Shown here piece by piece: positions 27,874 through 40,000 of a stretch of 64,000 nt of DNA. A model generated the notes under the pieces. That model worked only from the letters and a program-made list of their open reading frames with translations. It was not told where the DNA came from and searched no databases. Numbering within the stretch: the stretch's first letter is position 1; each line of letters begins with the position of its first letter. This DNA is from Beaufortia kweichowensis (lineage: Eukaryota > Chordata > Actinopteri > Cypriniformes > Gastromyzontidae): contig CM032818.1 of the NCBI GenBank assembly GCA_019155185.1, positions 2,215,433-2,279,432 of the forward strand, read 5' to 3'. A program made the translations under genes and the position numbers.

Positions 27874-27938
27874 ATTTACATTATCTATATCTATCTGTCT
27901 ATCTATCTACTGTATATCTATATTTATTTCATATACAG

Positions 27939-27971
<33 letters not shown>

Positions 27972-28078
27972 TGTATATTGTCTACTGTATATCTATACAG
28001 GTGTCTATATCATGTATCTGTATCATCTATCTCTGTATCTATCTGTCTACTGTTTATCTATATTTATTTCATATACAG

Positions 28079-28109
<31 letters not shown>

Positions 28110-28290
28110 TGTATATCTGTCTACTGTATATCTATATAGGTGTCTATATCATATTTATATCTATACCTATCCGTCTACCTATCTATTTACTGTATATCTA
28201 TACTTACAGTATATCATGTATCTATATATCTATATCTATCTGTCTACTGTATATCTATATCATTCATATCTATATCATCCATATCCATCT
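27668..28290 (+). repeat. TATC/TATA complex array with 140-base higher-order duplication
   Basis: Starts as at least 16 perfect TATC units, then mixed TATC, CTGT and TATA blocks. TATTTATTTCATATACAGTA followed by (AT)n and ACACACACTGTATA occurs at 27921 and again at 28061, with matching TAGGTGTCTATATCAT further on. A whole 140-base segment was therefore duplicated. Long Tyr/Ile frames here are not genes. Confidence 0.93.
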
Positions 28291-28999
28291 ATTCATGAGA
28301 AGCATCTGCTGACAGTCTCCAGCCCACCTCATTAAATTAGACGTCATTCAGTCCAGCTTCTCCACACGTATAATTTAACCAAAGACTCTCAATTTTTCGT
28401 CAACACACATCGCTGTGAGCATGAAGATTAGCTTTGCTGACAGCAGGTGACACTTAGAAGCTTTTGTCAGGTTTTTCATTCTTAAGCTGTTTGACAGGTC
28501 GGATTCAGCAGTGTACTTGCTTGAGTTCCTGGGCAAATCAGAAAACCTGCCTTCTCATTATTCGCACATGTATATAAGTGTGATGGAAGACGCACGCCTG
28601 TTCCCATCTATAATGCTGCCACGGCGCACACGGGACAACTGCAACATTTCCATCATTTCTGCGTCTTGTGAGTTTCTGTATCGCTCACCCAATATTCCAG
28701 GTATAGAGATAGAGATATTCCAGGTGCACTGAAGACAGAAGCACATAAAACTGTGAATTTCATGTTTTTAGTGCATTCTTTCGAATGGATGACATGTTTG
28801 TTGGTCTAGTTCAGGATGTGGATTCAACAGTTTGGAAGACTGGATAATGATAAAACAATGCCAAGTGGCAACTGTCTGGAAATGGATTCATCAAGTTGTG
28901 CGACTTTGTGGTGGCAGTCAAACACGATGCTTCAACAAAACACAACATGCATAAAAGTAGATTTAGGGTTAGGGTGAATTGTCCCATTGAATCATGCAA

Positions 29000-29212
29000 T
29001 TCATTTAGTCTCTGGTTATTTCAAACCTGTATGACTTTCTTTCTTCTGCAGAAGAAAAGAAGATAACTTTAAAGAATGTTGGTAACCAAACAACACTGGC
29101 CTCCATTGACTTCCATTGTACGGGCACAAAACCACTTCGAGACATTTCTTAAAATATCTTCTAAAAAGAGTCATAAATGATGAAGGAATTGTTATTTTTG
29201 GGTGAACTTCTA
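29000..29212. mobile_element. family A MITE, one end degraded
   Basis: Runs from TTTCAAACCTGTATGACTTT through GTTGGTAACCAAACAACACT and TTGACTTCCATTGTA to ATTTTTGGGTGAACTTCT, close to the canonical GGGTGAACTATCCC end. Confidence 0.72.
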
Positions 29213-29965
29213 AACAACATGAATTGTCTATAGTTGCCGCTAACGTTTAAAAGTCTTATAGAATAAGGGATTGAATTTATGTAAAGCTACTTTGAAGACA
29301 TATGAATTGGGAAAGACTTCATTTCAGAATAAGAATGTACTTTCATCCAAATAGACATTCAATTACGTTTCAAATATCCCTTAACAACATGGAAGATTAA
29401 GGTGACTACAAAATGCTAATGCGTAAGGTCAATAAATGCTTAGAAATCCATTAAGCTATCTAGTTTTTTATTTCTATCCTTCTCAAAGAAGAAACATGAC
29501 ATAGAAGCTATTTTATTAGCATAAAAAGCACTTGCCATTGTCAGGCTTCCTTTGTGGTACAATTGGATGTCACCTGATAACAATGACTGGTGTTACACCC
29601 CAAGCGCTTATTCTGTGTTTTGGCTTCTCATGCTGACGTTTCTGTCCCGACTAATGCTTAGCCTTTCAAACAGGAAAATGATGGCGCGCTTTAAGTCCTT
29701 ATTTATTACGCTCCAGAACCTCAAACGTGCCTCATTCCTGACGTATCAAAGCGTCTCTGGTTGAGGCTAAGGCATATATAAATGAAGGGGTTGACACGGT
29801 CTATTGAACGAGGTAATTTAGCCTTAACAAAAGCAGCATTGTATACAACGAATCATTTGTGATTGTTAAATCCACCTTGCGTGCTATGAAGACATGAGCT
29901 GACGTCACTTCTGTCGCACTAAACGAACTATAAAACTTCACTCACAGTGAATCGTGAGTTATCTT

Positions 29966-30170
29966 CACTGCAAAAAAAGACTTTCTCACTTAGTATTTTT
30001 TTTCTTGTTTTGAGGTATAAATATCTAAATAATCTTAAATCAGGATACACTTTCTTAATAAGCAAATTGACATGAGATATTAAGTCTTAGGAAAAATATC
30101 CACCATTTTTATGATCTGAAATAACAATGCCTAGTTAAATACTACAATTTTTTACATTTAAGATATTTTA
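29966..30170. mobile_element. family B MITE, left half
   Basis: CACTGCAAAAAAAGACTTTC, TTAGTATTTTTTTTCTTG and ATCTTAAATCAGGATACACT match the left arm at 21152; the right terminus is not found. Confidence 0.65.
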
Positions 30171-30696
30171 ATTTATCTTTTTGATTTAAAAAATGTTTCT
30201 TTTAAATAATTTGACGTACTCATAAGGTTAATGACAGTCATCAGGAGCAAACCTCATTCAACAGGGTCAGAAAGCCAGTAGCTTCAAGTACAGTAATCCC
30301 ACTAAATGGTTTATTATAGTTCTCACCAGAAGTCCATTAAAGGGAGATTACACACAGCAAAACTGTGAATGCCAACGAGCCAGAATCAATCAAAGCAAGT
30401 GTGCAGGGCTAACATTAAAGCCTCAAATCCTCATGAAAATGCATGGACGACATGGCAAACGAGCACCAGCTAAGACACTAGTCTGCATGGGAAAAAAGCG
30501 CTAATTAAATAAATTTCTCCAATCTTTGCACTTTTGGAGGTCCATATGTTGAGCTGTTTAGGGTTCAAGTAATAACAGTAGATCAAGGTTCTTGTTTGGT
30601 TCCAGTTGCCTATACAGCTGTCACAGCATCGCAGGTCATCCGTTCCTCTCAACATGCTTGGCCATGTGCCAGAGTATACCGGCCATCCTCGCTGTC

Positions 30697-30730
30697 ATCA
30701 CGGTCGCGCTCGCATCACGGTCGCGCTCGC
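30697..30730. repeat. 17-base direct duplication
   Basis: ATCACGGTCGCGCTCGC occurs twice back to back, followed by the start of a third copy. Notable for its CpG content in AT-rich surroundings. Confidence 0.9.
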
Positions 30731-31104
30731 ATCACGCCACCCCATTAGCCGTTTGGAGGTCAAAGCGAGTGTGATGCAAGCTGTAGGAAGAGAAACAATA
30801 GTGTCACCATGGAAACCGTGTTTTATTGTAATGGTGCCTTTAGTGAGTTGCTTGATGTCTTTTAATTGCATGTTTCCACATGTGCAGACCCAAAGTGAAT
30901 ACTGGTGTATATTGGCCATTCATATAGAGAACTATAATGGACAACTTCAAATACAATTATGAACACTGTGTGTGTGTGTGTGCTACATAATAACAGTAGA
31001 CTACGTAGCAACCGTTCTTTCTTCTCTCTGGCTACTAAAGAAACAAATGATTTTGAATAGATTTATATATTTGAGAGCTATGTTTGTCCGCTCATCCATC
31101 CATC

Positions 31105-31319
<215 letters not shown>

Positions 31320-32246
31320 CTTACTTTTATCTTATCTCTCTATCTTCTATCTTATCTCTTATATTTTTATCTTATCTCTCACCGCTACAGCATCTCTGTA
31401 TGATGCACTCTTGGGATTGGAGTTTGTGCATTAAAATGATGTGGCAATCATGATCCAAACCATTTCTTCAAATCTAAATAAAACACATCTGATGAATTTT
31501 GATAGAAACACCAGATCCAGACTTTTTCTTTATAATGGCACAGATCATCACCCTCATCATCATACAGGTGGACAGTCTGTCTGAAGGGCACATTGATCTC
31601 CATTAGAGACTGATGAAATTCCCAACATTACGTTTCATTCTGACGAGCCCCTAGATATTCACAGATTCCACGGATGAGCTTTACACAGAAATAGCACATA
31701 AGAGAATAATCACACCATGACACATTAAATAAAATTAATTAGAATAAATTAATTTAATTAAAATCACTCACCATCCGCTCTTCTTTTCAAAAGCGAGAGC
31801 AATAATTAGATTTAAAGGCAGCACCGGCTTTGTAGACAGCAGGTGAGAATTAAATTAGAACCGAGATCTAAAAATTGATCAGCATCCGCTGCCAACTGCG
31901 AGACATAAATACAAGCTTAGCAGAAAAAATACAAAGCCATCACACCATGAAGAGGAACACAGACTGTAATCTGGATCTTGCAACTGTGGTGTTTCTGGTC
32001 CCTGAGGTGGCACATTTTTCCTCACTAGCTCATCCTCCACAAACAGCAAAGACGCACTCGGCTGACCCCAATATCTGAGGATCGCCACCCGTCCGGCAGG
32101 CTGGACTCATGGCTGATGATGGGGAGGGGTCAAAGGTTACGGTGGAGATTTCAGTGCTTCATCTACCTGATGTGAAAAAGAGAAAAATAGTTTCATCAAA
32201 GAGTATCAGTGTTTCAACCAACAGAAAAGAAAACAAATTCAGGCCC

Positions 32247-32415
32247 TTAAAGGGATAGTTCACCTAAAAATTAAAATCTTTCATCATTTATTCACCCTCA
32301 TGTCAATGCACAGCTGTAAAACTTTCCTTCTGCAAAACACAGAAGATATTGTAAAGAATGTAACCAAATAAAATTTTCCCCCATTGACTTCCATTGTATG
32401 AACTCAAAATATCTA
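32247..32415. mobile_element. family A MITE, left half
   Basis: Starts TTAAAGGGATAGTTCACCTA, a near-perfect canonical end, followed by TCATCATTTATTCACCCTCA and CATTGACTTCCATTGTATGA. The mirrored right half is missing. Confidence 0.8.
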
Positions 32416-33369
32416 TGAATGTGACATACTTTATTTGTAGCTTTGTATATTTTACTGGAAATACTGTTTTCTGTTGTGTACTGAAGTCTGTATGTGTAGT
32501 TTAGATTTACAGTACTGTGCAAAAAAAAGTGCAGCAAAATATCATATTATGTATATCAATAAACAGATTTTTCAAAAGTACCGTATAAATGTCCACGAGA
32601 GCACGTGTATAAGAAAAAAACAAAACACTTCATCCTTGATTCCTAATATCCATTCAAGTTCTGCTTTTAATCATCTGTAATGCTTTCTAGATTCACAGAC
32701 TGGATTTTTCAGCACTCCCGCAGGCAAAAGCTTCAACTCACATCAGTCATTCGCTTATATTTACGTTTGTATCCGTTCAACCTTGTTAGTTGGTTTCGAA
32801 GGTGAACAGAATGATTTCCTTGGAGATATGACAAATTATGTCTGACATTTCATACATCAGCCTCTCCTGAAACACAAGCCAAATGTTTTCAAATTAGTCT
32901 GGTCCACACCCAAAGAATTCTCAAGTAAACAGATTATTGTCCGACAGCAGAAGCCGTGCCACCTGCCAGATTAAAACTGACATTTTACGTGACATTTAAA
33001 CAAAGAGACGAGGAATTATTACTCTTACTGTTATTATGTTTGAGATTTAATACTTTTTTATTTGCATTTTACAAGTTGTCCAAGTGGAGATCCATTTAGA
33101 GCTAGCAGGTAAATTTACCGTGTTTGTTTTGGTGAGGTTAGATTAAGAGCTTATTGGAAGGGTATGAATAAAATAAATGGCATCTGACACATACAAAACA
33201 ATATGTTCTGATATGAGTTCAGAATCAACAGCTGACATTTGCTAAATAAGAGTTAAAAGTGCCTTTGACAAGCAAACTGAAAACTATGAATAGTTAGTTT
33301 TTTTAGTTAAAAATAAAATAAATAAAACTCTAATAAAAATTATTTTTCAAAACTGTCCTTACTTTACTC

Positions 33370-33740
33370 TCTACTCACAAGCTTTTCCGATTCATAATTT
33401 GAGCTGTCGAGTTCTACTTTTATTTGACTATAACCAACATAAAAATAAGTACATAAAGTAACCTGCAATTTTATGTTTCAAACAGAAATGACAGTATTGA
33501 GGATTGTAAATTGTAAGAATAATTATATTTAGTAAGTGATTTTGATCATTTTTTTTATATAACGTAAACAATTTAAGCTTACATTACTTCGCTTTTCTGA
33601 TTTATAATTTGAGCTGTCTGCTATCGTGCGACTAAATCCAACGTAAAAAAGTACATAAAGTAACCTGTGATTTTATGTTTCAAAATAAGATGATGATATA
33701 GAGGCAATCGTTACAGATTGCAGCTTTAAATTGTAAGAAT
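33370..33740. mobile_element. two tandem family C pieces, 210 bases apart
   Basis: ATAATTTGAGCTGTC at 33394 and again at 33604, then AGTACATAAAGTAACCTG and ATTTTATGTTTCAAA in both units. The second unit ends CAGATTGCAGCTTTAAA, the family C terminus. Sequence between units has diverged by several percent. Confidence 0.65.
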
Positions 33741-35631
33741 GATTATATTAAAATACAACGTAAACAATTTATGCTTTTTAAAACAAATACATCTAACTTT
33801 TACCTCAAGCCAATAGCATTTTAAGGCTGCTGAGGTAACAGTCTTTTCATCCCACCCCGTGTCTAAGAAAAGTATCAGCTTACGTCCATATGGAACGATC
33901 TAGCCCCAGTTCCATCTCTCAAAGTTTAAAAACGTTTTCCTCATCATCTTCCCAACTGAGCTGATCAAAGTCTCTCATCTGAAGACAGAGACAGAGTCTA
34001 GCAGTCTGAGATGCTTTAGCATATAAATACTCGCCTGCGGTCATGATCATTACCCCACATAATGTACAATCACACCCAACCTGGAAGTGCGCAGATAAAG
34101 GCGGCTGGTAATTTGGTGTCTTCCCTTTCACTTCTGTTTCTTCGCCTGTCAGCGGCAGCCAGAAAGAAAGATCGTTTCATTAGCGTCTGGTCCCTCCAGC
34201 AGTCAATCAGGAATTTTAGCCATACCCTTCTCCTTTTCATCTCGCGGCTTTGAGTAATTGGCGTTAGCATTGTTATCGGATGCGTGCTTTGACTTCAGTT
34301 CGCTCTCTGGTGACATTAGCCGGTCTCAGCGCTCTGCTTTTGTTGCTCTTTTTAATAGACAGATTGCCGAGCGAAAGCTTCTTTTGAAGGGGTTTCTGAA
34401 AAGACGTGACAGCTGAATAATTAATCTGTCAGGTGTTATTTATTTCGAAAACATCATTGCGCTAATTCGTAAATTTCGAGGAATCGCTTGTGTAAACAGT
34501 GTTTAAATGGATAAATGGACTGGTCTGGATATAAACCGCAGGCCTGAAACACACATGGACGGCAAACCAACAGTATAAAGAATAACTGAAGTTAACACAA
34601 AATTATTAGTTCATATTAGCTAATGCATTTACTAATGTTAACAAATAAAATTTATTGTAAAGTTTTACTACTTTTGCTTGTGTTTTACAAGTTTTTGGTA
34701 TTTCTGACACAACCAAATGTCAAATGGAACAGAAAGACCGTATACAATCGTTCACCATCAAATGTGAATCAACTGTGTGCTATTTTTAATCAATCTTATT
34801 TATATTCCTTTCTCTAAGTTGTTGCCGGGAAGTGGTATGTTGTCTTCACCCACGCTTTTAATTGATTTCACTGCCATTAAAAAGAGCACAATAAGCCACG
34901 CTCACACTTCAGTGAAATCGAACGCAAATGCAGTGCGAATGTTCTTTCAAGAGGTCTCGATCAGAGACGCCTCTCCAGCTGACGAACTCTATGATATCAG
35001 ATCAATACCGCTCTGTGCTTTTAGAATCAAAGACGCACATTGACATGCAAAACAATTTGCTACTGTATGGGTGAAATTAGTGCAGTCAAGCAGTTTTTTT
35101 GTCGTCATGTGTCATATCCTGAGGTTTTTCTTGACAAATCGTTGTTAATAAAAATGGGTTTATGTTTCCTATAAATATAATCTTCAAATAAATAAGGTGC
35201 CACAAAGAGAGTGTGGAAATATTGTTTTCTATATTTGTTGTTGCACTGGAGTCACAGGGGGTCTGCGGTTTATCCCGCTGTGTGTGTGTGGCTGACACAT
35301 TGCGTTTACTTGTGCAGATTGTAAATTATAGACTAATTGCAACAAAATGCAACGTCAATTAACTATTAATTGAATTAAACAATAATTAATTACACAATAA
35401 TGCTGCTAACCTGGTTGTACCACATATACTGTAGTTGTTCATCATCAAATGGTCCATTCTGGACAGTTTGAAGTTATAACCTGCACACAAATAATCATTA
35501 AATATTAAAATCTTTTATATTATTATAGTATTAATAATAAATAATCTTTAGTATTAATGTAGCCTCTTAATTTTCTTAACACCTGAGGGATAAAATACTT
35601 GCATACCAAACAAAATGCAAATGAACTAACC

Positions 35632-35890
35632 ATTAAAGTCACCATGAAATCAAAATGAATGATTCTTATTTTTTTTATGGAATACGGCAATGTTCATAAA
35701 AAAAATGTTCTTACCCTCTGGACGACATCTCTTCTCTGCATTACGTATATATCGGCCCAAGGGCGGGACTATACTGACTGACATTTTTTTTTTACCAGAG
35801 AGAAGTAAACAGGATTGCAACGTGCATTTCATGCTCATATTATTAAATTATTCTGCCACATCGCTCATGTTAAGTGAGCAACAACTGTGA
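35632..35890 (+). mobile_element. probable cyprinid short repeat (TTAAAGTCACCATGAAATC type)
   Basis: ATTAAAGTCACCATGAAATC, TTCTTACCCTCTGGACGACA and CCAAGGGCGGGAC match a repeat I recall as frequent in carp-like fishes. The far end is not clearly delimited. Open frames on both strands are not credible genes. Confidence 0.45.
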
Positions 35891-36007
35891 AAAAAGGTGT
35901 TTGTAATCCAGGTGTGAACACAACAAGCCCTATGAGATTAAAATATCTAGGTTATATTTACCCAAACCCACATAATATTTCATAGAGAGATAAGTGTGAA
36001 TAATAGG

Positions 36008-36176
<169 letters not shown>

Positions 36177-36385
36177 CCGAAGAGGAGTGGAGCAGCCCAG
36201 AAGGCTGTTGATTTCTGCTCTCAGGTGCTTTTAAAGAGCTGAATGCAGATCTCTCGTGGGGTTGCCGGGCAACCAGCGGGCCAGGATTGGAAAGACTTCG
36301 AAAACACTTTCAGTCACATATCTAACACTCGCCGCTGATGCAAAAGGCCTTTGAGGAGCACTGGTGGACTTCAATGTTTTCATTA

Positions 36386-36450
36386 GCCTGTAGCTCAACT
36401 GGCCGAGCAGGTGATGGTGATAGCGAGGTTATGGGTTTCAACCCCAGGGA
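36386..36450 (+). mobile_element. tRNA-like SINE head / tRNA pseudogene
   Basis: GCCTGTAGCTCAACTGGCCG carries a box A, and TATGGGTTTCAACCCCAGGG a box B. The acceptor arms do not pair, so it is not a functional tRNA. The same head type appears inverted at 3450-3585. Confidence 0.65.
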
Positions 36451-37221
36451 GCTCGGTAACAGCAGTTACAAAATACAGAACTGAAACAGAGACAAATGTA
36501 GAAATATAAATAGTAAAAAGAGTGTTGTTAACTATTAAACATTATATTTTTTTTTCCAAAGGGTTTGATAGCTGTAAAATAAACATTTCGATTATAGAAA
36601 TGAAATAGTATTATTATCATCATTTATTAAATTATTTTTATTAAATTTATTAATTAATAAATTAATTATTAATAATAGTTCAAATTATTTATGGAAACCC
36701 CTACATAATACTGAAACACTGAAACATTCAGGCTCGTTAAAACTTTGTCTCTCCAAGTCTTGACCATGCACTCATTACCCAACATCACCATGTGGACAGA
36801 ACGCAATTCAGTTTGTTAAAGTGATGAAGGAATGTCACAGGGCAGATCAAAACACACAGCTGGACTTCCTCACAAGTCTGTTTATGTGATCATTTATTCA
36901 TGTAGAGAATTGGGAATATCAAAGCAAACTCAAATCTGAAGCTTGTGGTGTTAGGGAACCAGTGTCACAAGTTCTGTTCGCCACTCGTTTCACACCTTCA
37001 ATGGAGGGTGTTGCGATTTCATAACAAGACCTAGACTTGTGTTTTAAGAATATCCCTTGATTTACGTACTGTAAATTGTCCATAACAAATGATGATTAAA
37101 GTCTCATAGTACAGTTCCTAACAAATGTTGTCCATTACAAACTCATTATTTATTGCTGATTATTCTTGCTGGGACAGTAGGTTCAACCCAATGTTTTTCA
37201 AAGAATTAAATGACAATTTAC

Positions 37222-37560
37222 AGATACAGTACCAATCAAATGTTTGGAAACACTTACTCAATGTTGTTTAGATGTTTTTTTCACAATTTACAATAGTAGT
37301 AGACTAAAAGCATCTAAAATAAATGAACACCATGTTATATTTGATCATCTTCCAAAGTAGTCAACCTTTGTGCAGAATTTGTAAAATCATACTTATTGGC
37401 TGCTTTTTCTTCATTATTTGGTCCAAGAAATCAATTAAAAAAAAACATTTTTTGTTATATTTTTGTCAACAAAAGTAATTTTAAACATTGAAATATACAC
37501 CTTCAGATTAAAAGATTTTTAAGATCATGAAAAACATTTGTCTAAACTTGAAGACAAACT
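37222..37560 (+). mobile_element. family D DNA element, plus orientation
   Basis: Shares with 43966-44225 the start AAATGTTTGGAAACACTT and the landmarks AAATAAATGAACACCATGTT and GTTATATTTGATCATCTT. It also has a longer 3' part ending near TTTGTCTAAACTT that the 43966 copy lacks. Confidence 0.7.
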
Positions 37561-38204
37561 GAATAGAGCAGAATAGAGATGCATTTAGAATATTATAATA
37601 TTCTATTTTTGAATACATTTTCACCCCAGCTGTGTTTACACGTTCACAAACGGCGGGCCGATTTTCGACTGACATCACACATCACACCCACACGGCTTGT
37701 TGTTTTTTCTAATGTGAAAGATATAACCGTTTCTTCTCTTATCGCATTTTTTAAAGTCGTATCACTACGGGAGCGTCCTGACAGGCTTGTTTTCGTCTGT
37801 TTATAGAGTAGTTTACCGTGACCCGTCATTGCTCTGCGTTATGTGTGTGTGTGGGGGAGAAAGAGACACAAAGTGTTTTTTGAGCTGAGATAGCAGTGTG
37901 ACAGATGTTTGTCTCTTTTTTCAATGACACACAGGGTTGTGTTGTACCTCTCCTCCACCTGCTCTGCTGAAACATCTCTCCGTTTGTGAGCGTCAGCATA
38001 TGTTGGGGCAGGAAATTTACAGAATGTGTTTTAAAGGGGAATCGCTGTGGTGATAAGAACGATCAACTTTGTGATAAAAATCTGTTTTGACGTGCAAGTT
38101 TTGCTAAAGTTAGCTTAGTAAAACCGCCGAAGTGGGTGGAAAGTGCTAATCTTTCATTTTCTGTATATTTGTATATATTCATTAGCAATGCAAAATAACG
38201 TTTT

Positions 38205-38700
38205 AGAGCATCAGTCAAAAGTTTAGACAAATCTTTTCAATCTGAAGATGTGTATTTTAATGTTTAAAATGACTTTTGTAGACAAAATATAATTGTACAT
38301 TATATTATAATATATATATATTCATTTCTTTATTTACAAAACTACAAAAAGATTTTTTACATGGAGCAAATAATGAATAAAAAGCAGCCAATAAGAGTTC
38401 AGCATAGATTGAAATGTCTTCAGTTCTGTTTGAAAAGCTTTTCAGATTGAGACCTCAAGAAGTTGAATGATAAAATGTCAAGAGTTTGATTTTACAAATT
38501 CTACACAAAGGGTGACTGTCTAGATAGCTGTAAAATGACTTTTGAAGATGATCAAATATAACACAGTGTTTATTTATTGTGGATGGTTTCATTCACAACA
38601 GAATTCCCACAGTTACAATTGTGTTATTTCATGGTTTTGATGAGTTTACAACTATTCTAAAATGTGGGAAAAAACATCTAAACAACATTGATTAAACGTT
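38205..38700 (-). mobile_element. family D DNA element, minus orientation, longest copy
   Basis: Reverse complement of the same family: AACAACATTG end, AACACAGTGTTTATT, ATTGTGTTATTTCATGGTTT, and a far end AGTCAAAAGTTTAGACAAAT. Together with 37222-37560 it forms an inverted pair around about 640 bases. Confidence 0.7.
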
Positions 38701-38944
38701 TTAAATGTGCTGGCCCTTTAAATTCAAATGGATTTTGATTGGCTGTCAATGTTTTATTCATTTTTCAACTACAGAAAATCTCTCTGTATTGTTATAGTTG
38801 TGGTGTGGACTTTGCTATTCTCTTAAACTTGGAATGATTTCCAAAACTTTTTGCTTATAGTTATTGTTTATGGTGCAATTGGGACTTTAGTCAAATGCAG
38901 TTTATTTATAATGCTTTTTATGGATCTGGCAGTCCCTGGTCACT

Positions 38945-39010
38945 TTATCCTTTTGTGTTCCATAGAGAAAAGGCAACACAGGCTTAGGAATGACACAAGG
39001 GTGAATAAAT
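38945..39010. mobile_element. family A MITE remnant
   Basis: CTTTTGTGTTCCATAGAGAA and AAGGGTGAATAAAT resemble the right half of family A in eroded form. Confidence 0.4.
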
Positions 39011-39800
39011 CGAGCTCTTTACCTTGAGAGAAATCCATTAGCATTCCTTTTCAGCTCAATAGCATTTTCAATTCCAAAAGAATAAACACTGTGAGTTTTT
39101 ATTTATTTCGAGTCTAGTTTTGGGGTCATCTTTAAGCCAATCATATGAGCCAAAAATGGCACGTAACTGTAACCATAACCAATGACATCACTAAAATGCT
39201 AGCTGATGGCACTACACACAAACACACACATTTTGAAACCTTTCAGCATCCCTGAGCCATGACGTCATAGACAGAGAGGAAAAACATCACTCTCATGCTT
39301 TTAGGAGAAACAATTCAGTCACTGGTTGCTGATGCTTTTTACAGTCGATGGAACATAATTACAGCATCTACCAGCAGCGTCTAACCACCTTCAACACCAT
39401 AAATGATGAGAGCATTTTTAATTTTGAACGAACTGTTCCTTTTTTAATTAATTACTTCCCGGCGCCATCAGTTTACCCATAAACCCTCCAGCGTCGCAGG
39501 AATCTCTGCTGTGACACAGAGCAATATTTACGAACAATCCGTGCCATTTAGCGCTAAATCAAGCTCTTCTGATGCACGTCCATCACCGACGGCTCACACT
39601 TTGATTGATAAACGAAACGGCCTTCACCTTCGGAGGGGTGCGAGGGGTAAAAAACAAGGAATGCCAGAGGCGTGCATTTATAAATGATGGCGTTGTGAAG
39701 TCATTACTTGCGTTTGATCTGAGCTGAGAGGCAGAGGTTTTAGGCAGGAGGAAAAAAGTAAAGAGATGATCGATTCGATGAGAGGGCATCGTACATCACC

Positions 39801-40000
<200 letters not shown>

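Noticed and set aside
27736..28335. 199-residue Tyr/Ile/Ser-rich frame
   Set aside because: Lies entirely in the TATC/TATA array and has the composition forced by it.
36386..36450. Functional tRNA gene
   Set aside because: A and B boxes are present but the acceptor stem does not pair and the anticodon arm is disrupted; better explained as a SINE head.
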